Positions 54,321-63,270 of a stretch of 64,000 nucleotides of DNA are shown here, piece after piece. The DNA comes from Aequorivita echinoideorum. Lineage in GTDB: Bacteria > Bacteroidota > Bacteroidia > Flavobacteriales > Flavobacteriaceae. Position 1 is the stretch's first letter. The number at the start of each line of letters is the position of its first letter. The notes under the pieces were generated by a model that was not told the origin of the DNA, made no database searches, and saw only the letters and a list, made by a program, of their open reading frames with translations. A program made the translations under genes and the position numbers. Where the stretch lies: the NCBI RefSeq assembly GCF_018476645.1, contig NZ_JAHCTB010000004.1, forward strand, positions 248,001 to 312,000, read 5' to 3'.

Positions 54321-56747
54321 TTAGCGCAAAACGGCACCAAAATCCTTTTCAAATTTTTGCTGCAATTTGTTCATGATTTTATCAATCTGTTTATCGGTAA
54401 GCGTTTTTTTCTCGTCTTGAATTGTAAAACTAAGCGCGTAGGATTTTTTTCCTTGTGGAAGATTTTCGCCTTGATAAACATCAAAAAGGGAAACATTTTT
54501 CAAAAGTTTTCGCTCGGTTTGTGTGGCGGCATTTTTTAAATCTGAAAATTTTACAGAATTATCCAAAAGCAAAGCAAAATCACGCTGCGCAGCTTGATAT
54601 TTCGCAATTGGTTTAAATTTTAAATCTTTCGTGGAAATTTGTTTCAAGATTTCATCCCAATGGAAATCCGCGAAAAATACCTCAGCTTCAATATCAAATG
54701 CTGCTGTGATTTTCTTTTTTACGATTCCGAAATCTACAAGAGTTGCTTTTTTTCTTTTAAATGAAAGCGCTTCGGAAAAAAAGTCACTTTCCGAGGAATC
54801 TTCAGAATAATCACTTAATCCCAAGCGTTCCAAGATCGCGGAAACACTTCCCTTTCCGAAGAAAAAATCAGTTTTCTCTTCACTTACGGCCCAATTTCCT
54901 TCAGATTTTGATCCTGAAATGAATAGCGCCAAATGTTTGATTTCAGTTCTGTTTCCAGGGAAATTATGATAGGTTTTTCCAAATTCAAAAAGACGCAAAT
55001 TGCTGTTTTTTCTATTGCTATTGTAAGCAATGGCTTCCAGGCCGCTGAATAACATCGCTTGCCGCATTACGGAAAGATCCTGACTCAGCGGATTGAGCAT
55101 TTTTACGCTATAGTCTTCCTTGAGCGCATCACTCAATGAAAGATATTTTGGTGTGGTAAGCGAATTGCTCATCATTTCGTTAAAACCCAGTGCGGTAAGC
55201 TGTGCCGCTATTTTACTTTGTACTTGGTAGTCTTCCCCCATTTTTATATTGCTGATGGAGGCATTCAGTTTTTGTGTAAACTTAACGTTGTTATAACCGT
55301 AAACGCGCAAAATTTCCTCGATAACATCAACGTCCCGTGTCACGTCATTTCGGTAAGCGGGAATAGTCATACCTATGCCTGTTTCCGTAACGTTGTTAAT
55401 TTTCATTTCCAGCGAGGTAAGTATATCTTTTATGGTTTCCTTAGGAATATTTTCTCCAATCAGCTTGCTTGCTTTTTCGAAATTCAGAAAGACTTGATGG
55501 TCTTCAATTTTCTTCGGATAAATATCTACCAAATCACTCGTTATGTGGCCTTCCGCAAGTTGTACAATCAATATTGCCGCATGGCGAAGGGCATAGTCCG
55601 TTATATTGGGATCAATCCCTCGCTCAAATCTGAAAGATGCGTCCGTGCTTAGGCCGTGTCTTTTAGCAGTCTTACGAATACTTACCGGATTGAAATACGC
55701 GCTTTCCAGAAAAATACTTGTTGTGTTTTCGGTTACGCCACTTTGAATTCCCCCAAAAACGCCCGCAATGCACATCGGTTTTTCAGCATCACAAATCATA
55801 AGGTCTTCTTCGTGCAATTCACGTTCAACACCATCCAATGTTGTGAACTTTGTGCCCGCAGGCAAGGTCTTCACATTAATTTCTTTCCCTGAAATTTTTT
55901 CAGCATCAAATGCGTGTAAGGGTTGGCCGAGTTCGTGCAGCACATAATTTGTGGCATCTACCACATTGTTGATTGGTGATACGCCAATGGCACGCAATCT
56001 ATTTTGAAGCCAATTGGGAGATGGTCCTACTTTTAGGCCGCTAATTGTAACGCCACAATAGCGAGGCGCAAGTGAATTGTCCTTAATCTTCACGGCAATT
56101 TTCAAGGTGCGGCTCTCCACGCCGAAATTGCTCGTAGAGGGCGTATTAATTTTAGCTGAAATGCCCCGATGCAAAAATCCTGCTTTAAGATCACGCGCTA
56201 CACCCCAATGGCTCATTGCATCTGCGCGATTTGGGGTTAATCCTATTTCAAAAATTTTATCGTTTTCAATTTCAAAAATCTTGGCTACTGGAGTTCCGGG
56301 TTTTAATTTTGAATCTAAAATAAGAATGCCGTCGTGCGATTTTCCAAGGCCCAGTTCATCTTCCGCACAAATCATCCCTTCGCTGGATTCGCCTCTAATT
56401 TTTCCTTTATTTATTTGCCAGGGTTTTCCGTCGTTATCAAAAAGTGTGGTGCCTATGGTTGCCACGGGAACTTTTTGCCCGGCCGCCACATTCGGTGCCC
56501 CACATACTATTTGCAGATTTGTACCGGTACCCACATCAACTTTTGTGATTTTTAGACGATCCGCGTTTGGGTGTGGAATGCATTCGAGTACATGACCAAC
56601 TACAACCCCTTCCAAACCTCCTTTTACTGATGAAAAATCTTCAATCCCTTCTACTTCAAGGCCGAGATCGGTTAATAATTCACCTGTTTTTTCTGCATCC
56701 CACGGTAGATTTATGAATTGTTTGAGCCAATTATAGGAAATGTTCAT
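54321..56747 (-). CDS. pheT: Phenylalanyl-tRNA synthetase beta chain
   Basis: 808 aa, full length. The beta subunit supports tRNA binding and editing of mischarged tyrosine. Domains in order: N-terminal region (MNISYNWLKQFI), the tRNA-binding/EMAP-like domain (about 40-155, VVGHVLECIPHPNADRLKIT), B3/B4 editing domain (about 205-395), B5 domain (about 400-475, KRHGLSTDASFRFERG nearby), the catalytic-like domain, and the C-terminal anticodon-binding ferredoxin fold (about 715-808, AQRDFALLLDNSVKF, SLFDVYQGENLPQGKKSYAL). I start at ATG 56747; an in-frame extension to 56837 lies upstream of the -7 box at 56770-56777. The alpha subunit gene is not nearby. Confidence 0.97.
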   Translation of the reverse strand: MNISYNWLKQFINLPWDAEKTGELLTDLGLEVEGIEDFSSVKGGLEGVVVGHVLECIPHPNADRLKITKVDVGTGTNLQIVCGAPNVAAGQKVPVATIGTTLFDNDGKPWQINKGKIRGESSEGMICAEDELGLGKSHDGILILDSKLKPGTPVAKIFEIENDKIFEIGLTPNRADAMSHWGVARDLKAGFLHRGISAKINTPSTSNFGVESRTLKIAVKIKDNSLAPRYCGVTISGLKVGPSPNWLQNRLRAIGVSPINNVVDATNYVLHELGQPLHAFDAEKISGKEINVKTLPAGTKFTTLDGVERELHEEDLMICDAEKPMCIAGVFGGIQSGVTENTTSIFLESAYFNPVSIRKTAKRHGLSTDASFRFERGIDPNITDYALRHAAILIVQLAEGHITSDLVDIYPKKIEDHQVFLNFEKASKLIGENIPKETIKDILTSLEMKINNVTETGIGMTIPAYRNDVTRDVDVIEEILRVYGYNNVKFTQKLNASISNIKMGEDYQVQSKIAAQLTALGFNEMMSNSLTTPKYLSLSDALKEDYSVKMLNPLSQDLSVMRQAMLFSGLEAIAYNSNRKNSNLRLFEFGKTYHNFPGNRTEIKHLALFISGSKSEGNWAVSEEKTDFFFGKGSVSAILERLGLSDYSEDSSESDFFSEALSFKRKKATLVDFGIVKKKITAAFDIEAEVFFADFHWDEILKQISTKDLKFKPIAKYQAAQRDFALLLDNSVKFSDLKNAATQTERKLLKNVSLFDVYQGENLPQGKKSYALSFTIQDEKKTLTDKQIDKIMNKLQQKFEKDFGAVLR

Positions 56748-56769
56748 TTTTGAAAATCTTAAAGAGGGG

Positions 56770-56777
56770 CAAAGATA
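56770..56777 (-). promoter_or_regulatory. -7 box TATCTTTG of pheT
   Basis: Minus-strand TAnnTTTG, 22 nt upstream of the pheT ATG. No attenuator leader peptide is seen. Confidence 0.55.
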
Positions 56778-56900
56778 GTATTTACTTTGAAGTTTACAGG
56801 GTGGAAATCTTATGCTTTTCATTTTGGCGAAGGACAATAATTGAAATATAACTGGATATTAATATTTTCGGTTTGGGGATTTTTAAGAAAATGCAAATCC

Positions 56901-56908
56901 TATCTTTG
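56901..56908 (+). promoter_or_regulatory. -7 box TATCTTTG of the MATE gene
   Basis: TAnnTTTG match 15 nt before TTG 56924, supporting that start. No -33 at standard spacing. Confidence 0.5.
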
Positions 56909-56923
56909 CCCAAATTTTAAAAA

Positions 56924-58315
56924 TTGGCACTTTCAGACTACACCCAAGAGTTCAAATACAACACAAAATTGGCTGCCCCAGTGATTTTGGGTATGCTCGG
57001 GCATACGCTCGTGGCTTTCGTGGACAATGTGATGGTGGGTCAAATGGGAACTGCGGAACTTGCCGCGGTGTCGCTGGGAAATAGTTTTATGTTCATCGCT
57101 ATGTCACTGGGAATAGGCTTTTCCACAGCCATAACACCTCTAGTCGCAGAAGCGGATGGAGAAAATAACTTTGAAGCTGGAAAATCTGCATTCAAGCATG
57201 GTCTTTTTCTTTGCACGGTTTTGGGAATCGCATTGGTATTGATTGTTTTCGCGGCAAAGCCTTTAATGTATGTTATGGGTCAGCCGCCGGAAGTAGTGGA
57301 TTTAGCCATGCCTTATTTGAATTTGGTTGCCATCTCGCTCTTGCCTTTGGTTGTTTTTCAGGGTTTTAAGCAATTTAGTGATGGTCTTTCCATGACCAAG
57401 TACCCAATGTACGCAACCTTCGCTGCGAATATTGTAAACGTAATTTTGAATTATCTTTTCATCTTCGGAAAATTTGGCTTTCCCGAACTGGGTATCGTGG
57501 GTGCCGCAATAGGGACCTTGGCATCACGTGTAATTTTAGTTGGTTATCTCTGGTTTCTTTTGGCGAAAAATGAAAAATCGAAATATTTTGTAACCCAAAT
57601 AAAAATTTTCAATTTGGCAAAACCAATGCTTAAAAAATTGATCAATTTGGGCTTTCCTTCTGCCATGCAAATGTTTTTTGAGGTTGCCATTTTCACTTGT
57701 GCCATTTGGCTATCTGGAGTTTTGGGAAAAAATCCACAAGCGGCCAATCAAATCGCGCTCAATCTGGCATCCATGACATTTATGGTTGCAATGGGTTTTA
57801 GCGTAGCCGCAATGATACGCGTGGGAAACCAAAAAGGCTTAAAAAATTATGTGGATTTAAGGCGAATAGCATTTTCCATTGTTTTGCTCACCACCATTTT
57901 GGCGGTTATTTTCGCCCTGTTTTTTATGGTTTTTAATACCGCACTTCCAAAACTCTATTTGGATTACGATGACCCAAATCTTTTTGCCGATAATTATGAA
58001 GTAGTATCAATAGCTTCGCGGTTGCTAATTATTGCGGCGGTTTTTCAAATATCAGACGCGCTGCAAGTTGTGGCTTTGGGCGCGCTGCGTGGCTTACAAG
58101 ACGTAAAAATTCCAACCATTATTACCTTTGTTGCATATTGGGCAATTGGTTTTCCCATAATGTATTACTTGGCAATTGCCACAAATCTGGGAAGCGAAGG
58201 ATTATGGTACGGACTGTTGGCTGGTTTAACGGCCTCTGGAGCTATGCTTTTTGTGAGATTTAACTATCTTTCGAAGAAATTAATTCGGAGAGAATTAGAA
58301 ATCAATGCTGTATAA
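56924..58315 (+). CDS. MATE family efflux transporter (NorM-like)
   Basis: 463 aa, about 12 transmembrane helices in two related MatE halves (about 15-175 and 235-400). Signatures: APVILGMLGHTLVAFVDNVM, GTAELAAVSLGNSFMFI (about 42-58) and, in the second half, MQMFFEVAIFTCAIWLSG plus NQIALNLASMTFMVAMGFS. Family members are Na+- or H+-driven exporters of cationic drugs or metabolites. The start is TTG 56924 (MALSDYTQEFKYNTKLA), consistent with the -7 box. The substrate is not predictable. Confidence 0.94.
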   Translation: MALSDYTQEFKYNTKLAAPVILGMLGHTLVAFVDNVMVGQMGTAELAAVSLGNSFMFIAMSLGIGFSTAITPLVAEADGENNFEAGKSAFKHGLFLCTVLGIALVLIVFAAKPLMYVMGQPPEVVDLAMPYLNLVAISLLPLVVFQGFKQFSDGLSMTKYPMYATFAANIVNVILNYLFIFGKFGFPELGIVGAAIGTLASRVILVGYLWFLLAKNEKSKYFVTQIKIFNLAKPMLKKLINLGFPSAMQMFFEVAIFTCAIWLSGVLGKNPQAANQIALNLASMTFMVAMGFSVAAMIRVGNQKGLKNYVDLRRIAFSIVLLTTILAVIFALFFMVFNTALPKLYLDYDDPNLFADNYEVVSIASRLLIIAAVFQISDALQVVALGALRGLQDVKIPTIITFVAYWAIGFPIMYYLAIATNLGSEGLWYGLLAGLTASGAMLFVRFNYLSKKLIRRELEINAV

Positions 58316-58358
58316 ATAAAATTTTTTCAGAAAAATTAAACACGAAATATATCAAAAA

Positions 58359-58589
58359 ATGGACTTTCCAAAATATTTATTAGGCGATAACAGCGATTAT
58401 CCTAATGCAATTTTCGTGATACACACGGAGTTTCCTCGCTTTATTATCAATCTTGAGGATGATGAGGTTGAATGGCTGGAGGATTTTGATGCCGAAGACC
58501 AAAAAGAATTGGAGGCAGAGGCCGAAAATTTAATCCAACAAGCCACGGAATTTTACGATCGGGAAATTGCCCGTTACGATGAAGATTAA
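58359..58589 (+). CDS. Small acidic hypothetical protein, 76 aa
   Basis: Strongly acidic, soluble, with N-terminal beta segments (AIFVIHTEFPRFIINLEDD, about 17-35) and a Glu-rich C-terminal helix (DQKELEAEAENLIQQATEFY, about 47-66). I know similar short proteins in flavobacteria but no function. It lies 43 nt after the MATE gene and 33 nt before the PAP2 gene on the same strand, so it is probably co-transcribed with them. The sequence has coding-like codon structure and a clear ATG. Confidence 0.72.
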   Translation: MDFPKYLLGDNSDYPNAIFVIHTEFPRFIINLEDDEVEWLEDFDAEDQKELEAEAENLIQQATEFYDREIARYDED

Positions 58590-58622
58590 TTCAATAAATA
58601 TTGAATTGTTTAAATCCTTTCC

Positions 58623-59189
58623 ATGCTTGAAGAATTATTAAAATACGACACACAGTTATTCCTCTTTCTGAATAATCTTGGCAATTCTTCGTGGGATGGA
58701 TTTTGGCGTTTCGTTACTGAAAAATGGTCTTCTATACCCATTTATGCCATTCTGCTTTATTTGGTTTTCAAAAATTATGGCTGGAAAGGAACACTCATAA
58801 TCTTGATTTGTGTGGCATTGATGATTACGGCTACCGACCAAATTGCTAATTTATTTAAATATGGCGTTAAACGCCCAAGGCCTTGCCAAGTAGAAATTTT
58901 AAAAGAATCTATGCGGTTTGTGGCAGATGGTTGCGGTAGGTTCGGTTATTTTTCTGCACATGCGGCAAGTTCAATGGCGGCTGCGATTTTCTTGAGTCTA
59001 ACCTTGCAGAAATGGTATAAATATCTTCCTTACTTTTTAATTATTTGGGCGATTTTAACAGGATATAGCCGTATATATTTAGGCGTTCATTATCCGCTGG
59101 ATGTCTTCAGCGGAATGATTTTCGGAGGTTTTTTGGGCTGGCTTTTCTTTAGATTACAGAAATGGGGGCAGCGCCGCTTCAATCAATAA
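58623..59189 (+). CDS. PAP2-family membrane phosphatase
   Basis: 188 aa with about five transmembrane helices. The three phosphatase motifs are KYGVKRPRP (C1, about 79-87), YFSAHAASSMA (C2, about 109-119) and SRIYLGVHYPLDV (C3, about 149-161). C2 keeps the catalytic His but reads Ser-Ala-His rather than the usual Ser-Gly-His. Likely substrates are undecaprenyl diphosphate or phosphatidic/lipid A phosphates; the neighbouring convergent glycosylation operon favours lipid carrier or lipid A metabolism, but this is inference. Confidence 0.9.
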   Translation: MLEELLKYDTQLFLFLNNLGNSSWDGFWRFVTEKWSSIPIYAILLYLVFKNYGWKGTLIILICVALMITATDQIANLFKYGVKRPRPCQVEILKESMRFVADGCGRFGYFSAHAASSMAAAIFLSLTLQKWYKYLPYFLIIWAILTGYSRIYLGVHYPLDVFSGMIFGGFLGWLFFRLQKWGQRRFNQ

Positions 59190-59190
59190 C

Positions 59191-60816
59191 CTAATTTTTG
59201 GTTACTATAAATAAGTCCCGGTAAAGTCGCTCCTTATGCGTTCGGCTGTCTTTTCCTTTTGGGTTCATATCATAGCGAGCCTGTCGCTCTCTTCTAAATG
59301 TTGGGAAGGTCTGCTTGAAAAGTTCCAGATTTTCTTCAGAAACCAATACACCAAATTTATTTTCTTCTGGAATTTCTATTTCATTATTTTTTCTAAGGAT
59401 TTCAATTTTTTCACCGTAATCCCAAACCAGTTCTGGCGTAAAGTCGGTAAGCTCGTAAACTTCAATATCAGTTGTTTCCTGCCATTTTTTTAATTCTGAA
59501 AAAGATTTGTACTCCGCATTTATAGTAATTGCATTGCTTAGCGGAAGACCAAACCATATTATGGAAATAATAAAGACAATCGTCAAATAAAAAACGCGAT
59601 CAATGTTCCTTTTATAGAGATTTCGAAACATTAAAAATCCAATAGCAAAAAGACAGAAGGAAAGAATAACAAACCAAAGCCAATATCCAGAAATTCCATT
59701 TTTCAGAAAAAAATAGCCTCCAACTGGAAAAATAATTCCGATGCTAGCAATAAGCCCAAAATTGAAATAAACCGGAATGGTTTCTTTTTTATCTCTTAAA
59801 TCTTTAAATCTTCTGAAAAGATATTCGATATAAAACCCTGTGTTCAGCGCCATAGGGATTAAAACGGGCAAAAGGTAACGCGATTTTTTTTCGGGAATCA
59901 ATGAAAGTAAAATTACCGAAAGCAGCGTCCAAAGAAATGAAAATAAGTATGCTTTTTTGTTGAAAACACGATTTTTCAAATAGGGGTAAAGTAGCCCAAT
60001 AAACGCGGGAATAGTCCAGACGCCGCTTTGCGTGAAGAAACTCCAGTAATAGTAAAAAGGTTTTGTTTCGTAATTGATCCAATTTGTGGTTTCGTTTTTC
60101 GTGATTTCCGCAGCCGCGGGATCAAATTTCATCGTGTACCAATGCCACCAACCGGAAATGACGAACGCCACGGCCAAAAATGCCAAAAGTGGCAACCATC
60201 GAGACTTAAAATTTTTGAATCTGTAAACAATTCCGAATGAAATTAAAAAGGGTAGCAGTAGGGCATACAATGAAACGGGGCCTTTGCTCAAAAATGAAAA
60301 TCCGAAGAAAATCCCCGCAAATAGTGCATTTTTAAATTTGTCATTTTCTTCAGTGAAAAATTTAAATAACAGAAAAATACAGAGCATCATAAACCCGTGC
60401 GTGTAAATATCCCACTGTCCATCACGCGCAGAGGCCACTATGTAAAAGGAAGTTGCTAAGACTAATGAACTGATGAAAGCATATTTTTTTTCTGAGGTAA
60501 GTTTTTTGGCAAATTTGTATGAAAACAAAACCAAAACCATCGAAATAATTGCCGCCGGAAGCCTAAGCGCCCATACATTCTTTATTCCGAAAATTGCACC
60601 TGAAAATGCAGTTAGCCAAGTGGGCAAAGGCGGTTTTTGATAGCGAGGCTCGCCGTTGATTGTAGTTAAAATCCAGTTCCCGTCCGTTAACATTTCCCGC
60701 GCGGTAATAAAATTTCGGGCTTCCATGATATTTACTGGCAGCGAATTTAAATTGACGAAAAATATCGCGGCACACGTTATTAACAATAACCAAATGTAAT
60801 TTTTTTCAATTTTCAT
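59191..60816 (-). CDS. Family 39 (ArnT/PMT-like) membrane glycosyltransferase
   Basis: 541 aa, about 11-12 transmembrane helices with a large extracytoplasmic loop after the first (about 30-75) containing EARNFITAREMLTDGNWILT, then GEPRYQKPPLPTWLTA: the GT39 glycosyl donor-binding pattern with an acidic residue in loop 1 and the PPL motif. Such enzymes use lipid-linked sugar donors in the periplasm to modify lipid A or proteins. The C-terminal 100 residues are a soluble domain. Its start overlaps the LAB_N gene by 11 nt, so it is the third gene of one operon. Confidence 0.9.
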   Translation of the reverse strand: MKIEKNYIWLLLITCAAIFFVNLNSLPVNIMEARNFITAREMLTDGNWILTTINGEPRYQKPPLPTWLTAFSGAIFGIKNVWALRLPAAIISMVLVLFSYKFAKKLTSEKKYAFISSLVLATSFYIVASARDGQWDIYTHGFMMLCIFLLFKFFTEENDKFKNALFAGIFFGFSFLSKGPVSLYALLLPFLISFGIVYRFKNFKSRWLPLLAFLAVAFVISGWWHWYTMKFDPAAAEITKNETTNWINYETKPFYYYWSFFTQSGVWTIPAFIGLLYPYLKNRVFNKKAYLFSFLWTLLSVILLSLIPEKKSRYLLPVLIPMALNTGFYIEYLFRRFKDLRDKKETIPVYFNFGLIASIGIIFPVGGYFFLKNGISGYWLWFVILSFCLFAIGFLMFRNLYKRNIDRVFYLTIVFIISIIWFGLPLSNAITINAEYKSFSELKKWQETTDIEVYELTDFTPELVWDYGEKIEILRKNNEIEIPEENKFGVLVSEENLELFKQTFPTFRRERQARYDMNPKGKDSRTHKERLYRDLFIVTKN

Positions 60817-61441
60817 ATTGACCCTGTTTTTTCCAAATGAAAATATTTCGAACGTAAATTATAAGTCCTGCAATGTGCCCCACAAAGAGAACGGGATCTT
60901 TTCTGAAAATGGCGTACGCCAAAATTAGGGATGCCCCCAAAACACTCATTCTCCAGAAGCCAACGGGCAATTGTGAAGTCTTTGTTTTTTCAGAATAAAT
61001 CCATTGGTATATAAAACGAAGGGTAAAAATTACCTGTGAAATTATGCCCAGAAGTAAAAGCCAAAGCGGAATTGCTTCGTTACGGAAGAGTTTTTCAATA
61101 TCGTATTGGCCATTATTGTAAGCATATAGTACAACGAAAATGGGAAACGCGAACAGAAATAGTTGAAACCATTTTGGAGATTTTTGCCATTCTCCCTGCA
61201 ATTGCAAATTCCTAATATAGATATAATAAGTTAGCGCTTGTCCCAGCATTATAGCGAAGTCATTGCGCAAATGGCCGTACAAAAAAAGTAAAAACGATGC
61301 AAGAAGGCTGAGTTTCCAAAAGATGGATGGCGTGATTACACGTTTGTTTTTTTCGGAAAGAATCCACTGCAATATTAACCGTCCGCTAAATAGGATTTGC
61401 GCCAAAAATCCGACTGTATAAACAATCCAATTGCTGCTCAT
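60806..61441 (-). CDS. Membrane protein with two tandem lipid-A-disaccharide-synthase N-terminal-like (LAB_N) units
   Basis: 211 aa, six to seven transmembrane helices. Two similar halves are visible: GFLAQILFSGRLILQWILSE with FWKLSLLASFLLFLYGHLRN (about 11-61), and GIISQVIFTLRFIYQWIYSE with FWRMSVLGASLILAYAIFRK (about 132-183); each ends with an IYIRN/IYVRN motif. This is an internal duplication of the LAB_N domain. The gene overlaps the upstream GT2 gene (ATGA, 61438-61441) and the downstream GT39 gene (11 nt). A flippase-like or accessory role for the lipid-linked sugar is plausible but unproven. Confidence 0.85.
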   Translation of the reverse strand: MSSNWIVYTVGFLAQILFSGRLILQWILSEKNKRVITPSIFWKLSLLASFLLFLYGHLRNDFAIMLGQALTYYIYIRNLQLQGEWQKSPKWFQLFLFAFPIFVVLYAYNNGQYDIEKLFRNEAIPLWLLLLGIISQVIFTLRFIYQWIYSEKTKTSQLPVGFWRMSVLGASLILAYAIFRKDPVLFVGHIAGLIIYVRNIFIWKKQGQYEN

Positions 61442-62148
61442 CCTTTGCTTTTAATCTCGTAATTGATGTATTTTTTTTTCATCCACAAATATGCGAAGCA
61501 ATCCATCAACGGCCCTAAAAGTCTGTTCCAAAGGCCAAACTTGGCGGTTCCTGCAATTCTGGGGAAATGTTTGATGGGCACTTGAAGTATTTTTCCATTT
61601 TGTAAAAGAATCATCGCCGGTAAAAACCTGTGAAGTCCTTTAAACATGGGGATTCGTTTAGCAAAATCTGTTTTAATTACTTTTAATGGGCAACCGGTGT
61701 CGTCCATGCCATCGTGGGTAAATGCGCGCCGAATTCCGTTTGCAATTTTAGAAGACATATTTTTCACAAATTTGTCCTTCCTATTTGCGCGCACGCCTGT
61801 TACAAGGTCATATTCCCCAATGTGCTGCAACAAAAGATTGAAATCCTCCGGCACAGTTTGCAAATCGCTATCAATATAACCCGTTAGCGGTGCTTCCACG
61901 TGGTCAAAACCAGCTTTTATGGCCGCACTGAGACCACGATTTTCCTTAAAATTTATATAATGGAAAGCATCGTTTCTATTGCATATGGCTTCAATCAAGC
62001 TTTGGCTGTTATCCTTTGAGCCATCGTTCACGAATAGAATTGATGTTTTTTTTGAAGCAATTTTAGTATAAGCCAGCAGTTCCTTTTCAACCCGATCCAG
62101 GTTTTCCTCTTCATTATATACAGGTACGATGATGGTAAATTCGAACAT
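61438..62148 (-). CDS. Family 2 glycosyltransferase (dolichol-phosphate mannosyltransferase / ArnC-like)
   Basis: 236 aa. The GT-A core has IIVPVYNEEENLDRVEKELL (about 6-25), ILFVNDGSKDNSQSLIEAI (about 37-55), NRGLSAAIKAGFDHVEAPL (about 69-87) and the metal-binding YIDSDLQTVPEDF (about 91-103), then the QxxRW-like region HRFLPAMILLQNGKI. No C-terminal membrane helices. Expected to charge undecaprenyl phosphate with a sugar, providing the donor for the GT39 enzyme two genes downstream. A TACTTTTG -7 box lies at 62172-62179. Confidence 0.9.
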   Translation of the reverse strand: MFEFTIIVPVYNEEENLDRVEKELLAYTKIASKKTSILFVNDGSKDNSQSLIEAICNRNDAFHYINFKENRGLSAAIKAGFDHVEAPLTGYIDSDLQTVPEDFNLLLQHIGEYDLVTGVRANRKDKFVKNMSSKIANGIRRAFTHDGMDDTGCPLKVIKTDFAKRIPMFKGLHRFLPAMILLQNGKILQVPIKHFPRIAGTAKFGLWNRLLGPLMDCFAYLWMKKKYINYEIKSKG

Positions 62149-62171
62149 TAATTTTTTTGAGAAGGTTTTTG

Positions 62172-62179
62172 CAAAAGTA
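62172..62179 (-). promoter_or_regulatory. -7 box TACTTTTG of the GT2-LAB_N-GT39 operon
   Basis: Minus-strand TAnnTTTG, 23 nt upstream of the GT2 start. The 178-nt divergent region before the epimerase holds nothing else I can name. Confidence 0.5.
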
Positions 62180-62326
62180 ATTTTTTTTAGGTTACGACTG
62201 CATTAGTTGCGGTGTTTCTACTTTATTGGCTAAAGTAATATCCAATATTGCCAGTGTTTTGCGTAAAAAGGTTTTATTTTGCCGAGCTATTAAGTGGGAA
62301 ACAGAAATTTCTGAAATAAATTTTAT

Positions 62327-63268
62327 ATGAAAATACTCCTCACCGGAGCGGCTGGATTTATAGGTTCGCATACTGCGGAAAGACTTTGCGCTATGGGCCA
62401 TCAAGTAATTGGCGTCGATAATTTTTCTGAATATTATGATATTTCATTGAAAAAATTGAATGCAGAAGCATTAACCGATGCGGGCATAACCGTGATGGAA
62501 ATGGACCTGCGCACCGCAAATCTTAAAGAAAAACTACAAAGCGACTTCGATATTATTTTTCATTTTGCGGCACATCCGGGGATTTCAGCAAATTCTACTT
62601 TTGAGGATTATTTCAGCAATAATATTTTAGCCACGCAGCATTTGATTGAATATGCCGAAGGTTGTTCAAATAAACCCTTTTTCGTGAATATTGCCACTTC
62701 TTCCATTTACGGTTTGGAGGCAACTTTTCCTGAAGACGTTCCGCCGAAACCAGCATCTTGGTACGGTGTTACAAAATTGGCGGCAGAGCAGTTGGTACTT
62801 GCAAAAAGCCGCGAGAATAAAATAAAAGCAACATCTCTTAGGCTGTATTCGGTGTATGGTCCGCGTGAAAGACCGGATAAATTATACACAAGTTTGATTG
62901 ATTGCGCCTTGAATGACAAGCCATTTCCGCTCTTTGATGGCAGCGAAAAACACCTGCGCAGTTTTACGTACGTGCAGGATATTGTGGATGGAATTGTAAG
63001 TGTTATTGGCAAAGAAGATTTGTGCAACGGTGAGATTTTCAATCTTGGAACGGAAGTAGAAAATACCACGGCACAGGGAATTGCCGCTGTTGAGGAAATT
63101 CTTCAGAAAAAAATTAAAACCGAAAACAAACCGCCACGTGCTGGCGATCAATCGCGAACCAAAGCGAATATTGACAAAGCAAGAAAATTATTGAATTATA
63201 ATCCTAAAACAACCTTAATGGAAGGTTTAGAAGCACAGGTTTTGTGGTTCAAGGAAAATTTTATGTGA
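62327..63268 (+). CDS. NAD-dependent sugar epimerase/dehydratase
   Basis: 313 aa extended SDR. Rossmann GAAGFIGSHTAERL (about 7-20), VDNFSEYYD (about 31-39), the conserved HFAAHPGISANS (about 80-91) and the active-site SSIYG with YGVTKLAAEQL giving Tyr-x3-Lys (about 145-155). The DNFSxYYD and C-terminal RAGDQSRTKANIDKARKLLNY segments resemble UDP-glucuronate 4-epimerases and related nucleotide-sugar 4-epimerases. The exact sugar is not fixed. Divergent from the lipid-glycosylation operon, which makes an envelope-sugar role likely. Confidence 0.9.
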   Translation: MKILLTGAAGFIGSHTAERLCAMGHQVIGVDNFSEYYDISLKKLNAEALTDAGITVMEMDLRTANLKEKLQSDFDIIFHFAAHPGISANSTFEDYFSNNILATQHLIEYAEGCSNKPFFVNIATSSIYGLEATFPEDVPPKPASWYGVTKLAAEQLVLAKSRENKIKATSLRLYSVYGPRERPDKLYTSLIDCALNDKPFPLFDGSEKHLRSFTYVQDIVDGIVSVIGKEDLCNGEIFNLGTEVENTTAQGIAAVEEILQKKIKTENKPPRAGDQSRTKANIDKARKLLNYNPKTTLMEGLEAQVLWFKENFM

Positions 63269-63270
63269 GG

